From Bifidobacterium breve (GTDB taxonomy: Bacteria > Actinomycetota > Actinomycetes > Mycobacteriales > Mycobacteriaceae): a DNA stretch of 12,708 bases. The stretch is from contig CAMCWJ010000048.1 of NCBI GenBank assembly GCA_945882475.1, positions 1 through 12,708 on the forward strand, in the 5' to 3' direction. The stretch's first letter is position 1. Each line of letters opens with the position of its first letter. The notes below the pieces were generated by a model, which saw only the letters and a program-made list of their open reading frames with translations, was not told where the DNA came from and ran no database searches. The position numbers and the translations under genes are program-made. Shown in pieces: positions 1 to 7,225 of this stretch.

Positions 1-774
1 AACCCCCACACCGAAGTCGGCAGGCTCGGCTTGGCAGTGAACCGGATGCTCGACCACATTGCCGCCGCACTGTCCACCCGCCAGGCCAGCGAGAGCCGGG
101 TACGGCAGTTCGTTGCCGACGCCAGCCACGAACTACGGACACCGTTAGCCGCGATCCGCGGCTATACCGAACTGGCACAACGGAAACGGGCCGAGGTGCC
201 CGCTGACGTTGCGCATGCGATGGGACGGGTTGAATCCGAGGCCGACCGGATGACACACCTGGTCGAAGATCTGCTGCTGCTGGCCCGACTGGACTCGGGC
301 CGGCCGCTGGAACGCCAACCGGTCGACCTGTCGCGGTTGTGTGTCGACGCCGTCAGTGACGCCCACGCCGCCGGACCCGGCCACCAATGGAAACTCGAAC
401 TGCCGCCCGAACCCGTCCTCGTCGTCGGAGACGGGGCCCGGCTGCATCAGGTGGTAGCCAACCTAATTGCCAACGCGCGCGTCCACACCCCGCCCGGCAC
501 GTCGGTCACGGTGTCGGTGAGCCGCGACGCCGGCACTGTGCTGCTGCGTGTTGTCGACGACGGACCAGGCATCCCGAATGCCTTGCAGGCCGAGGTGTTC
601 GAGCGCTTTGCCCGCGCTGACACGTCCCGTTCACACCGGTACGGCTCGACCGGGCTGGGTCTGGCAATCGTGTCTGCGGTGGTGCGCGCGCACCAGGGCA
701 GCATCACCCTGAACAGCGAGCGTGGTCACACCGAGTTCGCCGTGCGGTTGCCTGCGGCGAGATCCGCCGGCTAA
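1..774 (+). CDS. tcrY: Two-component sensor histidine kinase, C-terminal part (probable TcrY); 5' end outside window
   Basis: The reading frame is open from base 1, so the sensor domain and membrane segments are missing and 257 residues are visible. The fragment starts in the end of a HAMP linker (TEVGRLGLAVNRML). A HisKA dimerisation/phosphoacceptor domain follows with H-box ASHELRTPLAAIRG, the phosphorylated His being visible residue 43. The HATPase_c domain carries an N-box (ANLIANARVHTP, about 153-164), a DxGxG motif (DDGPGIP, about 186-192), an F-box (FERFARADTSR) and a G2 box (GSTGLGLAI, about 215-223). It would autophosphorylate on His and pass phosphate to a response regulator, which would lie upstream, off the window. 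The assignment to TcrY rests on the neighbouring proXVWZ/tyrA/Rv3762c-like order remembered from M. tuberculosis; the kinase class is certain, the exact orthologue less so. The TAA stop overlaps the convergent SulP stop by 4 bp. Confidence 0.9.
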   Translation, partial: NPHTEVGRLGLAVNRMLDHIAAALSTRQASESRVRQFVADASHELRTPLAAIRGYTELAQRKRAEVPADVAHAMGRVESEADRMTHLVEDLLLLARLDSGRPLERQPVDLSRLCVDAVSDAHAAGPGHQWKLELPPEPVLVVGDGARLHQVVANLIANARVHTPPGTSVTVSVSRDAGTVLLRVVDDGPGIPNALQAEVFERFARADTSRSHRYGSTGLGLAIVSAVVRAHQGSITLNSERGHTEFAVRLPAARSAG

Positions 775-2423
775 GGCGAGCGCAGTGCCGCGACCGCGGC
801 GCGGTTTGTCTCGAATACGTTGTGCCCCTGTAGAAGATGCATCCGGTCCAGGTTGGCGAGCAACTGCGGGCGCACCCGCGAGTAGGCGAAGATGATGCCC
901 TGGCCCTGCAGCCACTGCTGTTCCTTCGCCAAGGCCTCGGCGCCGGTCACGTCGACGTCGGTGACTCCTTCCATATCGAGGATGAAGGCCGTGACCGGGT
1001 GGGGAGCCTGGGTCACCAGGCGCCGGATCGACGCACTGAGCGTTTGGGCGTTGCCGAAGAAGATCGGCGCGGCGAAGCGCATCGCGATCACCCCGGGCAC
1101 CGTCTCGCCGTCGCCGTCGTCCGAGGCCGTCAGTGAGACGTGCGGGTCGTCGGAGCCCTCCAGCACGTCGATCGCCGGGCGGGCCGCCTTCCGCAGCAGG
1201 TTGATCAGCGACAGGATGAAGGCCAGCACGAGCCCGGCGAGCGGGCCGATCAGCAGTACGCCGGCGAAACAGGTTATGGCGACTAGGAATTCGAATCGGG
1301 ACAGCTGCCACAGATGCCGCAGTTCACCGATGCCCATCAGCTTGACCACCGATACCCCGACGATCGCGCCGATCGCCGGGGAGGGAATTCCGGCAAGCAG
1401 GTCGGCGCCGAACAGCAATAGCGCCAGCGCTCCCGCAGCCATCACGAGCAACGGAAGCTGGGTGCGTGAGCCGGACTGGTCCATCGCGGCCGCCCGCGAC
1501 GTGGACGAGCCGACGGTGAACCCCGAGGACACCCCGGAGGCGATGTTGGCCGCACCGAAGGCTAGGAGGTCACGGTTGGGTGAGGTGGGGTAGCCGTACT
1601 TGTCGGCGTAGGCGCGGGCGAGCAGCAGTCCCTCCCCGACGGTGACCATCGTGATCGCAATGGCCGGCAGAATGACCGCCACCCACTGGTGCCAGTTCAG
1701 TTGCGGAAACGCCAGGACGGGCGGCCCGGACGGCACCGAACCCAGCACCGCCACACCGTGGTCCGGCAGGTGCAGGACACCCGATGCGACGGTCGCCGCG
1801 ACCAGGACGATCAATGCCCACGGCACGGTGGGCAGCCGACGCCGAGCCGGGACCAGTACGGCGACCGCGGCCAGGCTCAATGCCAGCGACCACCAGTGCA
1901 CCTGGGAGAGTTTGGTGACCAGTGCAACAAGTCGTTCGAAGAACTCCGCGCCGCTGGGCACCCTGATACCCATCATCTTGGCGATTTGGCTTAACAGGAT
2001 GTCGGTGGCCAGGCCGCCGACGAATCCGATCAGGATCGGCTTGGACAGGAAGTCGGCCAGGAAGCCGAGGCGGAATACCGAGCACGCGACGAACAGCACC
2101 CCGCCGACAAACGCCTGGGCGGCGGCCATCGAGGCGTACTGCTGGCTCCCGGCGGGTGCGAGTCCGGCCAGCGCCGAGCCCACCAGAGCAGCGGCGGCCG
2201 CATCCGGGGCCGCCACCAGGTGCCGCGAGGACGCCAGCAGTGCGAAGACGACCGAGGGAAGCACCAGCGCGTACAGACCGGCGCTCGGTGGCAGGCCGGC
2301 GATCTGGGCGTAGCCGATGTTCAACGGCAGGGCGATCGCCAGCAGCGTGATCCCGGCGAGCACCTCGGTGCCGAGGTTGCGGCGGGTCAGGCCGGGCAGC
2401 AGCGCGATCACTGGCGCAATCAT
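771..2423 (-). CDS. SulP-family sulfate/anion transporter with C-terminal STAS domain
   Basis: A 550-residue inner-membrane protein of the usual bacterial SulP (SLC26-like) length. Residues about 1-400 are a series of hydrophobic segments; the N-terminal part has the family pattern AGITLLAIALPLNIGYAQIA followed by GLPPSAGLYA, and the core contains GSSTSRAAAMDQSGSRTQ, matching the SulP 'GS.SR' signature region. A short acidic linker (SDDGDGE) leads to a STAS domain at about 443-550, including ILDMEGVTDVDVTGAEAL, where Thr stands at the site that is a phosphorylated Ser in SpoIIAA-type STAS proteins. The family exchanges or symports sulfate, bicarbonate or dicarboxylates. Divergence from an alkylsulfatase favours sulfate here, but that is inference. 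The ATG at 2423 fits the N-terminus; upstream GGGCGGG is only a modest ribosome site. In the remembered M. tuberculosis layout this slot holds lpqH. Confidence 0.93.
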   Translation of the reverse strand: MIAPVIALLPGLTRRNLGTEVLAGITLLAIALPLNIGYAQIAGLPPSAGLYALVLPSVVFALLASSRHLVAAPDAAAAALVGSALAGLAPAGSQQYASMAAAQAFVGGVLFVACSVFRLGFLADFLSKPILIGFVGGLATDILLSQIAKMMGIRVPSGAEFFERLVALVTKLSQVHWWSLALSLAAVAVLVPARRRLPTVPWALIVLVAATVASGVLHLPDHGVAVLGSVPSGPPVLAFPQLNWHQWVAVILPAIAITMVTVGEGLLLARAYADKYGYPTSPNRDLLAFGAANIASGVSSGFTVGSSTSRAAAMDQSGSRTQLPLLVMAAGALALLLFGADLLAGIPSPAIGAIVGVSVVKLMGIGELRHLWQLSRFEFLVAITCFAGVLLIGPLAGLVLAFILSLINLLRKAARPAIDVLEGSDDPHVSLTASDDGDGETVPGVIAMRFAAPIFFGNAQTLSASIRRLVTQAPHPVTAFILDMEGVTDVDVTGAEALAKEQQWLQGQGIIFAYSRVRPQLLANLDRMHLLQGHNVFETNRAAVAALRSP

Positions 2424-2441
2424 GGCTTACCCGCCCGAGAT

Positions 2442-2450
2442 AGGGAAGGA
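2442..2450 (+). promoter_or_regulatory. Strong Shine-Dalgarno deciding the alkylsulfatase start
   Basis: AGGGAAGGA lies 7 nt before the ATG at 2458. Two upstream in-frame ATGs (2317 and 2422) lack such a site, and the first lies deep inside the divergent SulP gene, so 2458 is preferred. Confidence 0.75.
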
Positions 2451-2457
2451 TTCGTTG

Positions 2458-4335
2458 ATGCAATCCAACGCCCCGACACCGCACATCGAAACCGTGAACA
2501 CACAGTTGACAGGCTCGCTGCCGTTCGAGGACACCGCCGACTTCGATGATGCCGACCGAGGGTTTCTCGGCGCACTGGAACCGTGTGTCATCAGAGCAGC
2601 CGACGGCCGGGTGGTCTGGGACAACGACTCCTACGCCTTCCTGTCCGGCCAGGCTCCGGCGTCGGTTCATCCCAGTCTGTGGCGACAGTCGCAACTCGCC
2701 GCCAAACAGGGCCTCTATGAGGTCGTCGAGGGCGTCTATCAGGTTCGCGGTCTGGACCTTTCCAACATCAGCTTCATCGAGTCCGACACCGGTGTGATCG
2801 TCATCGACCCGCTGATCTCAACCGAGACCGCAGCCGCCGCACTGGCCCTGTACCGGCAGCACCGCGGCGACCGTGCGGTGCGCGCCGTGATCTACACCCA
2901 CAGCCACGTGGATCACTTCGGTGGCGTACTCGGGGTGACCACCCAGGCCGAGGTCGACGCCGGCCAGGTCGCCGTGCTGGCGCCCGAGGGTTTCATCGGA
3001 CATGCCGTGCAGGAGAACATCTACGCGGGCACGGCGATGACCCGCCGGGCCTCCTACATGTACGGCGCACTGCTCGACCGCGGGCCGCGTGGCCAGGTGG
3101 GGTGCGGGCTCGGGCAGAACACCTCGACCGGTGAGATCGCGGTCATCGTGCCGACCCTCGACATCACCACGACCGGTGAGGTGCACACCATCGACGGAAT
3201 TCAGATCGAATTCCAGATGGCGCCCGGAACCGAGGCGCCGGCTGAAATGCACTTCTACTTCCCGCGCTTCCGCGCCTTGTGCATGGCTGAGAACACCACC
3301 CACAATTTGCACAACCTGCTCACCCTGCGGGGAGCTCTGGTGCGCGACCCGCGAGCCTGGTCGGGATATCTCACCGAGGCCATCGACAGCTTCGCCGACC
3401 GCACCGACGTCGCGTTCGCCTCACATCACTGGCCGACGTGGGGTCAGGAGCGGATCGTGGAATTCCTTGGCCTGCAACGTGATCTCTACTCCTACCTGCA
3501 CGATCAGACGCTTCGCCAACTCAATCAGGGCTACACCGGCATCGAGATCGCCGAGAACTTCGCCATGCCGCCGGCGCTGGAACGGGCTTGGCACACTCAC
3601 GGCTACTACGGCTCGGTCAGCCACAACGTCAAGGCCGTGTACCAGCGCTACATGGGGTGGTTCGATGGCAATCCCGGCCGGCTTTGGCAGCATCCGCCCG
3701 AGGCGGCGGCGCAACGCTACGTCGCGGCGATCGGCGGGATCGACCGCGTGGTGGACCTTGCCCGGGAAGCTTTTGACTCCGGTGATTATCGTTGGGCAGC
3801 AACACTTCTCGACCACGGGATCTTTACTGACGAGAACCACGCGGGCGCGCGGCAGTTGTACGCCGATACCCTTGAACAACTCGGCTACGGCGCCGAATGC
3901 GCGACCTGGCGCAACTTCTTCCTGTCCGGGGCAACTGAACTGCGGGACGGAAACTTCGGTACGCCGGTGACCACCACGTCCGCGACAATGCTCAGTCAAC
4001 TCACCCCCGAGCAGATGTTCGACATCTTCGCGATCTCGATAAACGGCCCTCGCGCCTGGGATCTAGATCTCGCACTTGATGTGACGTTCGCCGATCTCGC
4101 CGCCAACTACCGGCTGACCCTGCGCAACGGCGTTCTGGTCCAGCGTAAACGTCCGGCTGACCCGTCGACCGCTGACGCAACAGTGACCCTGGCCGCCAAG
4201 ATGCGGCTGATGGCCGCCGCCGCAGGCGATTTCGCCTCGCCGGGACTGGAGGTAACCGGCGATGCCAGTGCCCTTCAGGCACTGCTCGGCGTGCTCGACA
4301 GACCGGATCCCAAGTTCAACATCATCACCCCCTAG
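2458..4335 (+). CDS. Class III alkylsulfatase-type metallo-beta-lactamase-fold hydrolase (Rv3762c-like)
   Basis: A 625-residue protein of the SdsA1/BDS1 family, which cleaves sulfate from primary alkyl sulfates such as dodecyl sulfate using two zinc ions. The MBL domain has THSHVDH at residues 147-153 (H148, H150, D152, H153), GTEAPAEM with E259, AENTTHNLHN with E278, and SHHWPTWG with H323. The spacings E259-E278 (19) and E278-H323 (45) match my recollection of the SdsA1 ligands E280/E299/H344, so the metal site looks complete. TLRGALVRDP is also characteristic. A helical dimerisation region follows (about 404-500), then an SCP-2-like C-terminal domain (about 512-625). There is no signal peptide, so it is probably cytoplasmic, unlike secreted SdsA1. 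Length agrees with M. tuberculosis Rv3762c (about 626 residues, from memory). It is divergent from SulP. The substrate in this organism is unknown. Confidence 0.92.
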   Translation: MQSNAPTPHIETVNTQLTGSLPFEDTADFDDADRGFLGALEPCVIRAADGRVVWDNDSYAFLSGQAPASVHPSLWRQSQLAAKQGLYEVVEGVYQVRGLDLSNISFIESDTGVIVIDPLISTETAAAALALYRQHRGDRAVRAVIYTHSHVDHFGGVLGVTTQAEVDAGQVAVLAPEGFIGHAVQENIYAGTAMTRRASYMYGALLDRGPRGQVGCGLGQNTSTGEIAVIVPTLDITTTGEVHTIDGIQIEFQMAPGTEAPAEMHFYFPRFRALCMAENTTHNLHNLLTLRGALVRDPRAWSGYLTEAIDSFADRTDVAFASHHWPTWGQERIVEFLGLQRDLYSYLHDQTLRQLNQGYTGIEIAENFAMPPALERAWHTHGYYGSVSHNVKAVYQRYMGWFDGNPGRLWQHPPEAAAQRYVAAIGGIDRVVDLAREAFDSGDYRWAATLLDHGIFTDENHAGARQLYADTLEQLGYGAECATWRNFFLSGATELRDGNFGTPVTTTSATMLSQLTPEQMFDIFAISINGPRAWDLDLALDVTFADLAANYRLTLRNGVLVQRKRPADPSTADATVTLAAKMRLMAAAAGDFASPGLEVTGDASALQALLGVLDRPDPKFNIITP

Positions 4336-4342
4336 CGCTAGG
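4331..4342. repeat. Perfect 12-bp palindrome joining two convergent stop codons
   Basis: CCTAGCGCTAGG is its own reverse complement. It contains the TAG of the alkylsulfatase on the plus strand and the TAG of the SDR gene on the minus strand. No T-run follows, so it is not a classical intrinsic terminator. Confidence 0.7.
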
Positions 4343-5111
4343 ACGGCAGACCGCCGTCGGCGCGCAGAATCGACCCGGTGGTGAAGCTGGACGCGTCCGA
4401 CATCAGAAACAGTGCCGCACCAACGATCTCCGCGGGCTCGCCGGCCCGCCCCAGGGGGTGAGCGGCGAACGGGTTCGTCCCGCGTAAGTTCCACGCCTTG
4501 CTGATATCGGTGAGGAACGGACCGGGCATCAGGGTGTTGACCCGGACCGTGGGTCCGTAGGCAATGGCCAGGCCCTCCGTCATCGCGTTCAATCCGGCTT
4601 TTGCCGCCGCGTACGGCAGGTACGACGGATGCGGCCGCAGCGAACCATGGGTGCTGACATTGATGATCACCCCGCCGCCATCGGCGACCATGCGTTCGCC
4701 GGCCAGTACCGAAAGCCGGAACGGGCCTTTCAGATTGAGGTTGACGACGGTGTCGAACAACTTCTCGGTGACGTCGGTCAGCGTGTCGTAGGTGGGAGAC
4801 ATGCCCGCGTTGTTGATGAGAACGTTGAGCTTGCCGAACCGCTCGTAGACGGCGTCGACGAGTCCGTCGAGTTCGGCCCACCGTCCAACGTGCACGGCGT
4901 ACGGCATGGCGGTGCGACCGGTCTGCGCTTCGATCTCGGCGGCGGTGGCCACGCAGGAGTCGTACTTGCGACTGGCGATCACCACGTCGGCGCCACATCG
5001 GGCGGCAGCGAACGCCATCTCTCGACCCAGCCCGCGGCTGCCGCCGGTCACCAGGACCACCCGGCCGGTCAGGTCGAACAGCCGCTCGGGGTAACTCATC
5101 TCGTGGTTCAT
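4338..5111 (-). CDS. Short-chain dehydrogenase/reductase (SDR), classical type
   Basis: A 257-residue Rossmann-fold oxidoreductase of normal classical SDR length. The cofactor loop is TGGSRGLG (residues 22-29), and ASRK (46-49) places a basic residue after beta-2, suggesting NADP(H). NNAG is at 100-103. The catalytic set N124, S153 (NVSTHGS), Y167 and K171 (YAAAK) is complete. The C-terminus has the usual PGPF, GRAGEPAEIVGAALFLMSD and TTGSILRADGG elements. It resembles gluconate 5-dehydrogenase and 3-oxoacyl-reductase branches, but the substrate cannot be read from sequence. The start is the ATG at 5111, with GGAAGGA 6 nt upstream; an internal ATG four codons on is weaker. It is divergent from the histidine phosphatase across 50 bp and ends 2 bp from the alkylsulfatase stop. 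Confidence 0.93.
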   Translation of the reverse strand: MNHEMSYPERLFDLTGRVVLVTGGSRGLGREMAFAAARCGADVVIASRKYDSCVATAAEIEAQTGRTAMPYAVHVGRWAELDGLVDAVYERFGKLNVLINNAGMSPTYDTLTDVTEKLFDTVVNLNLKGPFRLSVLAGERMVADGGGVIINVSTHGSLRPHPSYLPYAAAKAGLNAMTEGLAIAYGPTVRVNTLMPGPFLTDISKAWNLRGTNPFAAHPLGRAGEPAEIVGAALFLMSDASSFTTGSILRADGGLPS

Positions 5112-5117
5112 GCATGG

Positions 5118-5124
5118 TCCTTCC
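5118..5124 (-). promoter_or_regulatory. Ribosome binding site of the SDR gene
   Basis: Read on the minus strand, GGAAGGA lies 6 nt before the ATG at 5111. It supports this start over an out-of-frame ATG at 5115 and the in-frame ATG at 5099. Confidence 0.65.
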
Positions 5125-5148
5125 GGGGAGTCTGTTTCTCCAGAGCCC

Positions 5149-5154
5149 TATCGT
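5149..5154 (+). promoter_or_regulatory. Predicted -10 box of a leaderless promoter for the histidine phosphatase
   Basis: TATCGT fits the mycobacterial TANNNT -10 consensus and ends 7 nt before the ATG at 5162. No Shine-Dalgarno is visible there, so transcription probably starts at the start codon itself. Confidence 0.5.
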
Positions 5155-5161
5155 TGCAGCC

Positions 5162-5806
5162 ATGCAACTGCTGCTCATTCGCCATGCGCTGCCGCTTCGC
5201 ACGCAGCCCGGCGAGGGTGCCGATCCCGAGTTGGCCCCGTCCGGCTGGGAACAGGCCCGGCGGCTCCCCGCCGGGCTGGCCCGGTTCCCGATCAGCCGCC
5301 TGGTCAGCAGTCCGCAACGGCGGGCCTTCCAGACCGCCGAACCCGTGGCGGCGGCCCTTGATCTGGATGTCGACGTCGATGAACGGCTGGCCGAGTACGA
5401 CCGCGGCCTGTCGCACTACGTGCCGCTCGAGGAGGTGCGTGCCGAGCGTCCCGACGACTGGGCCCGGATGGCCGCCGGCCATCTTCCCGAAGCCGTGGAC
5501 ACCGAGGCATTCGCCGGGCGGGTTCGCGGCGCGCTGGCCGACATCGTCGCCGCCGCCGACCACGGGGACACCGTGGCCGTTTTCAGCCACGGCGGAGTGA
5601 TCAACGTGGTGCTGCACGAGATCCTGGGTACGGCCCGGCTCCTGTCGTTTCCCATCGACTACGCGTCGGTGACTCAGTTGCGTTACTCGCGCGCCGGCCG
5701 GGCCACGGTGGGCGGGGTGAACGGCGTCGACCACGTGTGGGATCTGCTGCCTCACGGCACGGTGACGGCTCTCGGCAAACTGACGGACAGCGCACCGGCC
5801 GAATAG
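5162..5806 (+). CDS. Histidine phosphatase superfamily protein (phosphoglycerate mutase-like)
   Basis: A 214-residue branch 1 histidine phosphatase. The catalytic loop is LLIRHALPLR with the phosphorylated His at residue 8; the family's usual RHG is RHA here, a common variant. Other active-site elements are SSPQRRAFQTA (49-59, with the phosphate-binding Arg), the acid E78 in LAEYD, and the second His, H143, in FSHGG. The family includes mutases and phosphatases; the sequence does not fix the substrate, and a general phosphatase is more likely than glycolytic mutase given the short length and RHA motif. The ATG at 5162 is chosen because the protein then begins directly with the catalytic strand and a TANNNT box sits 7 nt upstream. 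A longer start at 5114 would overlap the divergent SDR start region. Confidence 0.9.
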   Translation: MQLLLIRHALPLRTQPGEGADPELAPSGWEQARRLPAGLARFPISRLVSSPQRRAFQTAEPVAAALDLDVDVDERLAEYDRGLSHYVPLEEVRAERPDDWARMAAGHLPEAVDTEAFAGRVRGALADIVAAADHGDTVAVFSHGGVINVVLHEILGTARLLSFPIDYASVTQLRYSRAGRATVGGVNGVDHVWDLLPHGTVTALGKLTDSAPAE

Positions 5807-5822
5807 AGAACCCAGGCTATTC
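5801..5822. repeat. Inverted repeat over the histidine phosphatase stop codon
   Basis: GAATAG (5801-5806, containing the TAG stop) and CTATTC (5817-5822) are perfect inverted copies separated by 10 nt. The stem is short and AT-rich, so it is a weak terminator candidate at best. Confidence 0.4.
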
Positions 5823-5935
5823 GTGATTTAATTGCTGGATTGTCCTGTTGGATAGCCATTTCCCCGGAACAAGCAGACTGCAACAGTGCTGTTCGGACGC
5901 AGTTGCGGGCGAAGAATTACCGAGGAACCTGCCAG
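5807..5935 (+). promoter_or_regulatory. AT-rich leader/promoter region of the PE-PPE hydrolase gene
   Basis: This 129-bp gap is markedly AT-rich for the window: bases 5821-5880 contain 28 G/C out of 60 (47%). TTTAAT at 5827-5832 is a plausible -10 box, but no good -35 is obvious. GGCTAT at 5815-5820 pairs with ATAGCC at 5852-5857. The gap probably holds the promoter and an untranslated leader of about 100 nt, in contrast to the leaderless genes nearby. No small gene is supported here. Confidence 0.4.
5922..5926 (+). promoter_or_regulatory. Ribosome binding site deciding the PE-PPE hydrolase start
   Basis: GAGGA lies 9 nt before the GTG at 5936. Starting there gives a clean signal peptide; the earlier TTG at 5840 would add 32 residues with no family resemblance. 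Confidence 0.55.
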
Positions 5936-7225
5936 GTGAACAAGTCAGCAGCTGTGCTCGGATTGATGAGTGCCGTTGTGCTGGCACCGTTGATCATCGC
6001 GCCGCCAACCGCACACGCCGCTACCGCGGTGATCATGGGCCCAACGTTCGTCCCCGATCCTTCAGCCGAACCCGACTATCTCCGCGTCGTCGCACAGCAG
6101 TACATCGATCCGACGACGAACTGCAAGGTCGCAAACTGCACGCTGAAACCCCTCATCACTCCGGCACAGTTCTGGCCCATTACGGGACTGGGCGATTTGA
6201 CCGTTGATCAATCGATTGCGGTCGGCCTCCAACTGCTCACCGCGGAACTCCAGGCCCAGATCGCCGCGGCGACCATCGAACCGACCGTGTTCTTCGGGAA
6301 TTCGCAGAGTGCCACGCTACTGACGCTGGCGAAAAGCTCTCTTGATGATCTGGCCTCTGCCGTCAAGAGTGGGCTGGTTTTCGTTCTCCTGGCCAACCCC
6401 AACCGGCCCAACGGTGGATTGTTGGGACGTGTCGCGCCGGCATCGGTTCCGGCCTCCGATGTCACCGCTTTCTCGGCGGCCGTTGCCACACCCACCGACA
6501 CCGGAATATCGACAGTGGACATCACATTCCAGTACGACGCCGTTGCCGACTTTCCGACGTATCCAACCAACATCCTGTCGGTACTCAATACATTGGCCGG
6601 CGCACGGATTCATTCCGGGTCGACGTCAACTCTCAATGGATACACCGACGCTGAGTTGACCGCAGCGATCAACGATCCCGCGAACCGACAGATCTACGGC
6701 GACACGATCTACATCACGATTCCGGCCAAGAGCCTTCCGCTGGCCGATCTGTTGCGAACCCTCGGCACGGAGGCCGGACTAAGCGATCTCACCACGCCGA
6801 TGGTCGACGTCATCGAACCGACTTTGCGGGCACTGGTGGAACTCGGCTACGACCGAACGGCCTACGGTCAGCCCCTGCAGTTCGCACCCCTGCCGGACGA
6901 CAACCGGCTGCAGTTGGAAGCCGCCTTCAACGCTGCCGCGAGCGCGGGCCTCGATGCCGCCCTGGCGGCGTTGAACACGGCCGCTCCCAAGCTTCCGACG
7001 CTTCAGGCGATCAGCGGAGTGGACGCTTCGGGCACGTTAGTCGAGAACCTCAATCCGCGACCTGCCGCACGGCCCGTGAACGGGCCGAAGTCGACGGCTC
7101 CGCGCCGGGCCGAAGCGGCCGACGCGGCCCTGGAGCGCCGCAGCACACCGTCGGTTGTGAGTCCGCGGGGCGCCGCGGTGGCGTCCAAACCCGAGGTTGC
7201 GAAACGCCGATCCGCTAACGCTTGA
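5936..7225 (+). CDS. Exported PE-PPE-domain (PF08237-type) serine hydrolase/acyltransferase
   Basis: A 429-residue preprotein starting at GTG 5936. It has a Sec signal peptide: a basic start (NK), a hydrophobic stretch, and AHA cleavage after residue 28. The body is a PE-PPE domain, an alpha/beta hydrolase fold, recognised by FFGNSQSA (GxSxS elbow, nucleophile S123), ANPNRPNGGLLGR, DITFQYDAVADFPTYP, NTLAGARIHSG and YGDTIYITIP, ending in LRALVELGYDR. There is no PE or PPE head, so export is by Sec rather than ESX. Known stand-alone relatives include Chp1 and Chp2, which transfer acyl chains on trehalose glycolipids; esterase activity is the alternative. The last 60 or so residues are Pro/Ala/Arg-rich and probably disordered, perhaps contacting the cell wall. 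The end overlaps the convergent LapA-like gene by 11 bp. The substrate is not predictable. Confidence 0.85.
   Translation: MNKSAAVLGLMSAVVLAPLIIAPPTAHAATAVIMGPTFVPDPSAEPDYLRVVAQQYIDPTTNCKVANCTLKPLITPAQFWPITGLGDLTVDQSIAVGLQLLTAELQAQIAAATIEPTVFFGNSQSATLLTLAKSSLDDLASAVKSGLVFVLLANPNRPNGGLLGRVAPASVPASDVTAFSAAVATPTDTGISTVDITFQYDAVADFPTYPTNILSVLNTLAGARIHSGSTSTLNGYTDAELTAAINDPANRQIYGDTIYITIPAKSLPLADLLRTLGTEAGLSDLTTPMVDVIEPTLRALVELGYDRTAYGQPLQFAPLPDDNRLQLEAAFNAAASAGLDAALAALNTAAPKLPTLQAISGVDASGTLVENLNPRPAARPVNGPKSTAPRRAEAADAALERRSTPSVVSPRGAAVASKPEVAKRRSANA

Noticed and set aside
2317..2457. N-terminal extension of the alkylsulfatase from ATG 2317 or 2422
   Set aside because: The extension runs into the SulP coding region and has no family similarity; the strong Shine-Dalgarno points to 2458.
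1570..2694. Long minus-strand open frame (374 codons) overlapping SulP and the alkylsulfatase start
   Set aside because: Its translation is Arg/Gly/Pro-rich with no family motifs, and it overlaps two well-supported genes in another frame; typical high-GC shadow.
3089..3970. Plus-strand open frame inside the alkylsulfatase
   Set aside because: The Ser/Arg/Pro-rich sequence is a frame shadow of the zinc-site region; the real frame carries all metal ligands.
4063..5202. Long minus-strand open frame (379 codons) across the SDR gene
   Set aside because: Arg-rich, motif-free translation in a different frame from the SDR, which has all catalytic motifs.
5840..5935. Upstream TTG start for the PE-PPE hydrolase
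   Set aside because: It would bury the signal peptide behind 32 hydrophilic residues; GTG 5936 has a ribosome site and gives a proper export signal.
5807..7225. Horizontal transfer or mobile insertion carrying the PE-PPE gene
   Set aside because: The AT-rich patch is confined to the leader; I found no transposase, integrase, terminal repeats or flanking duplication.
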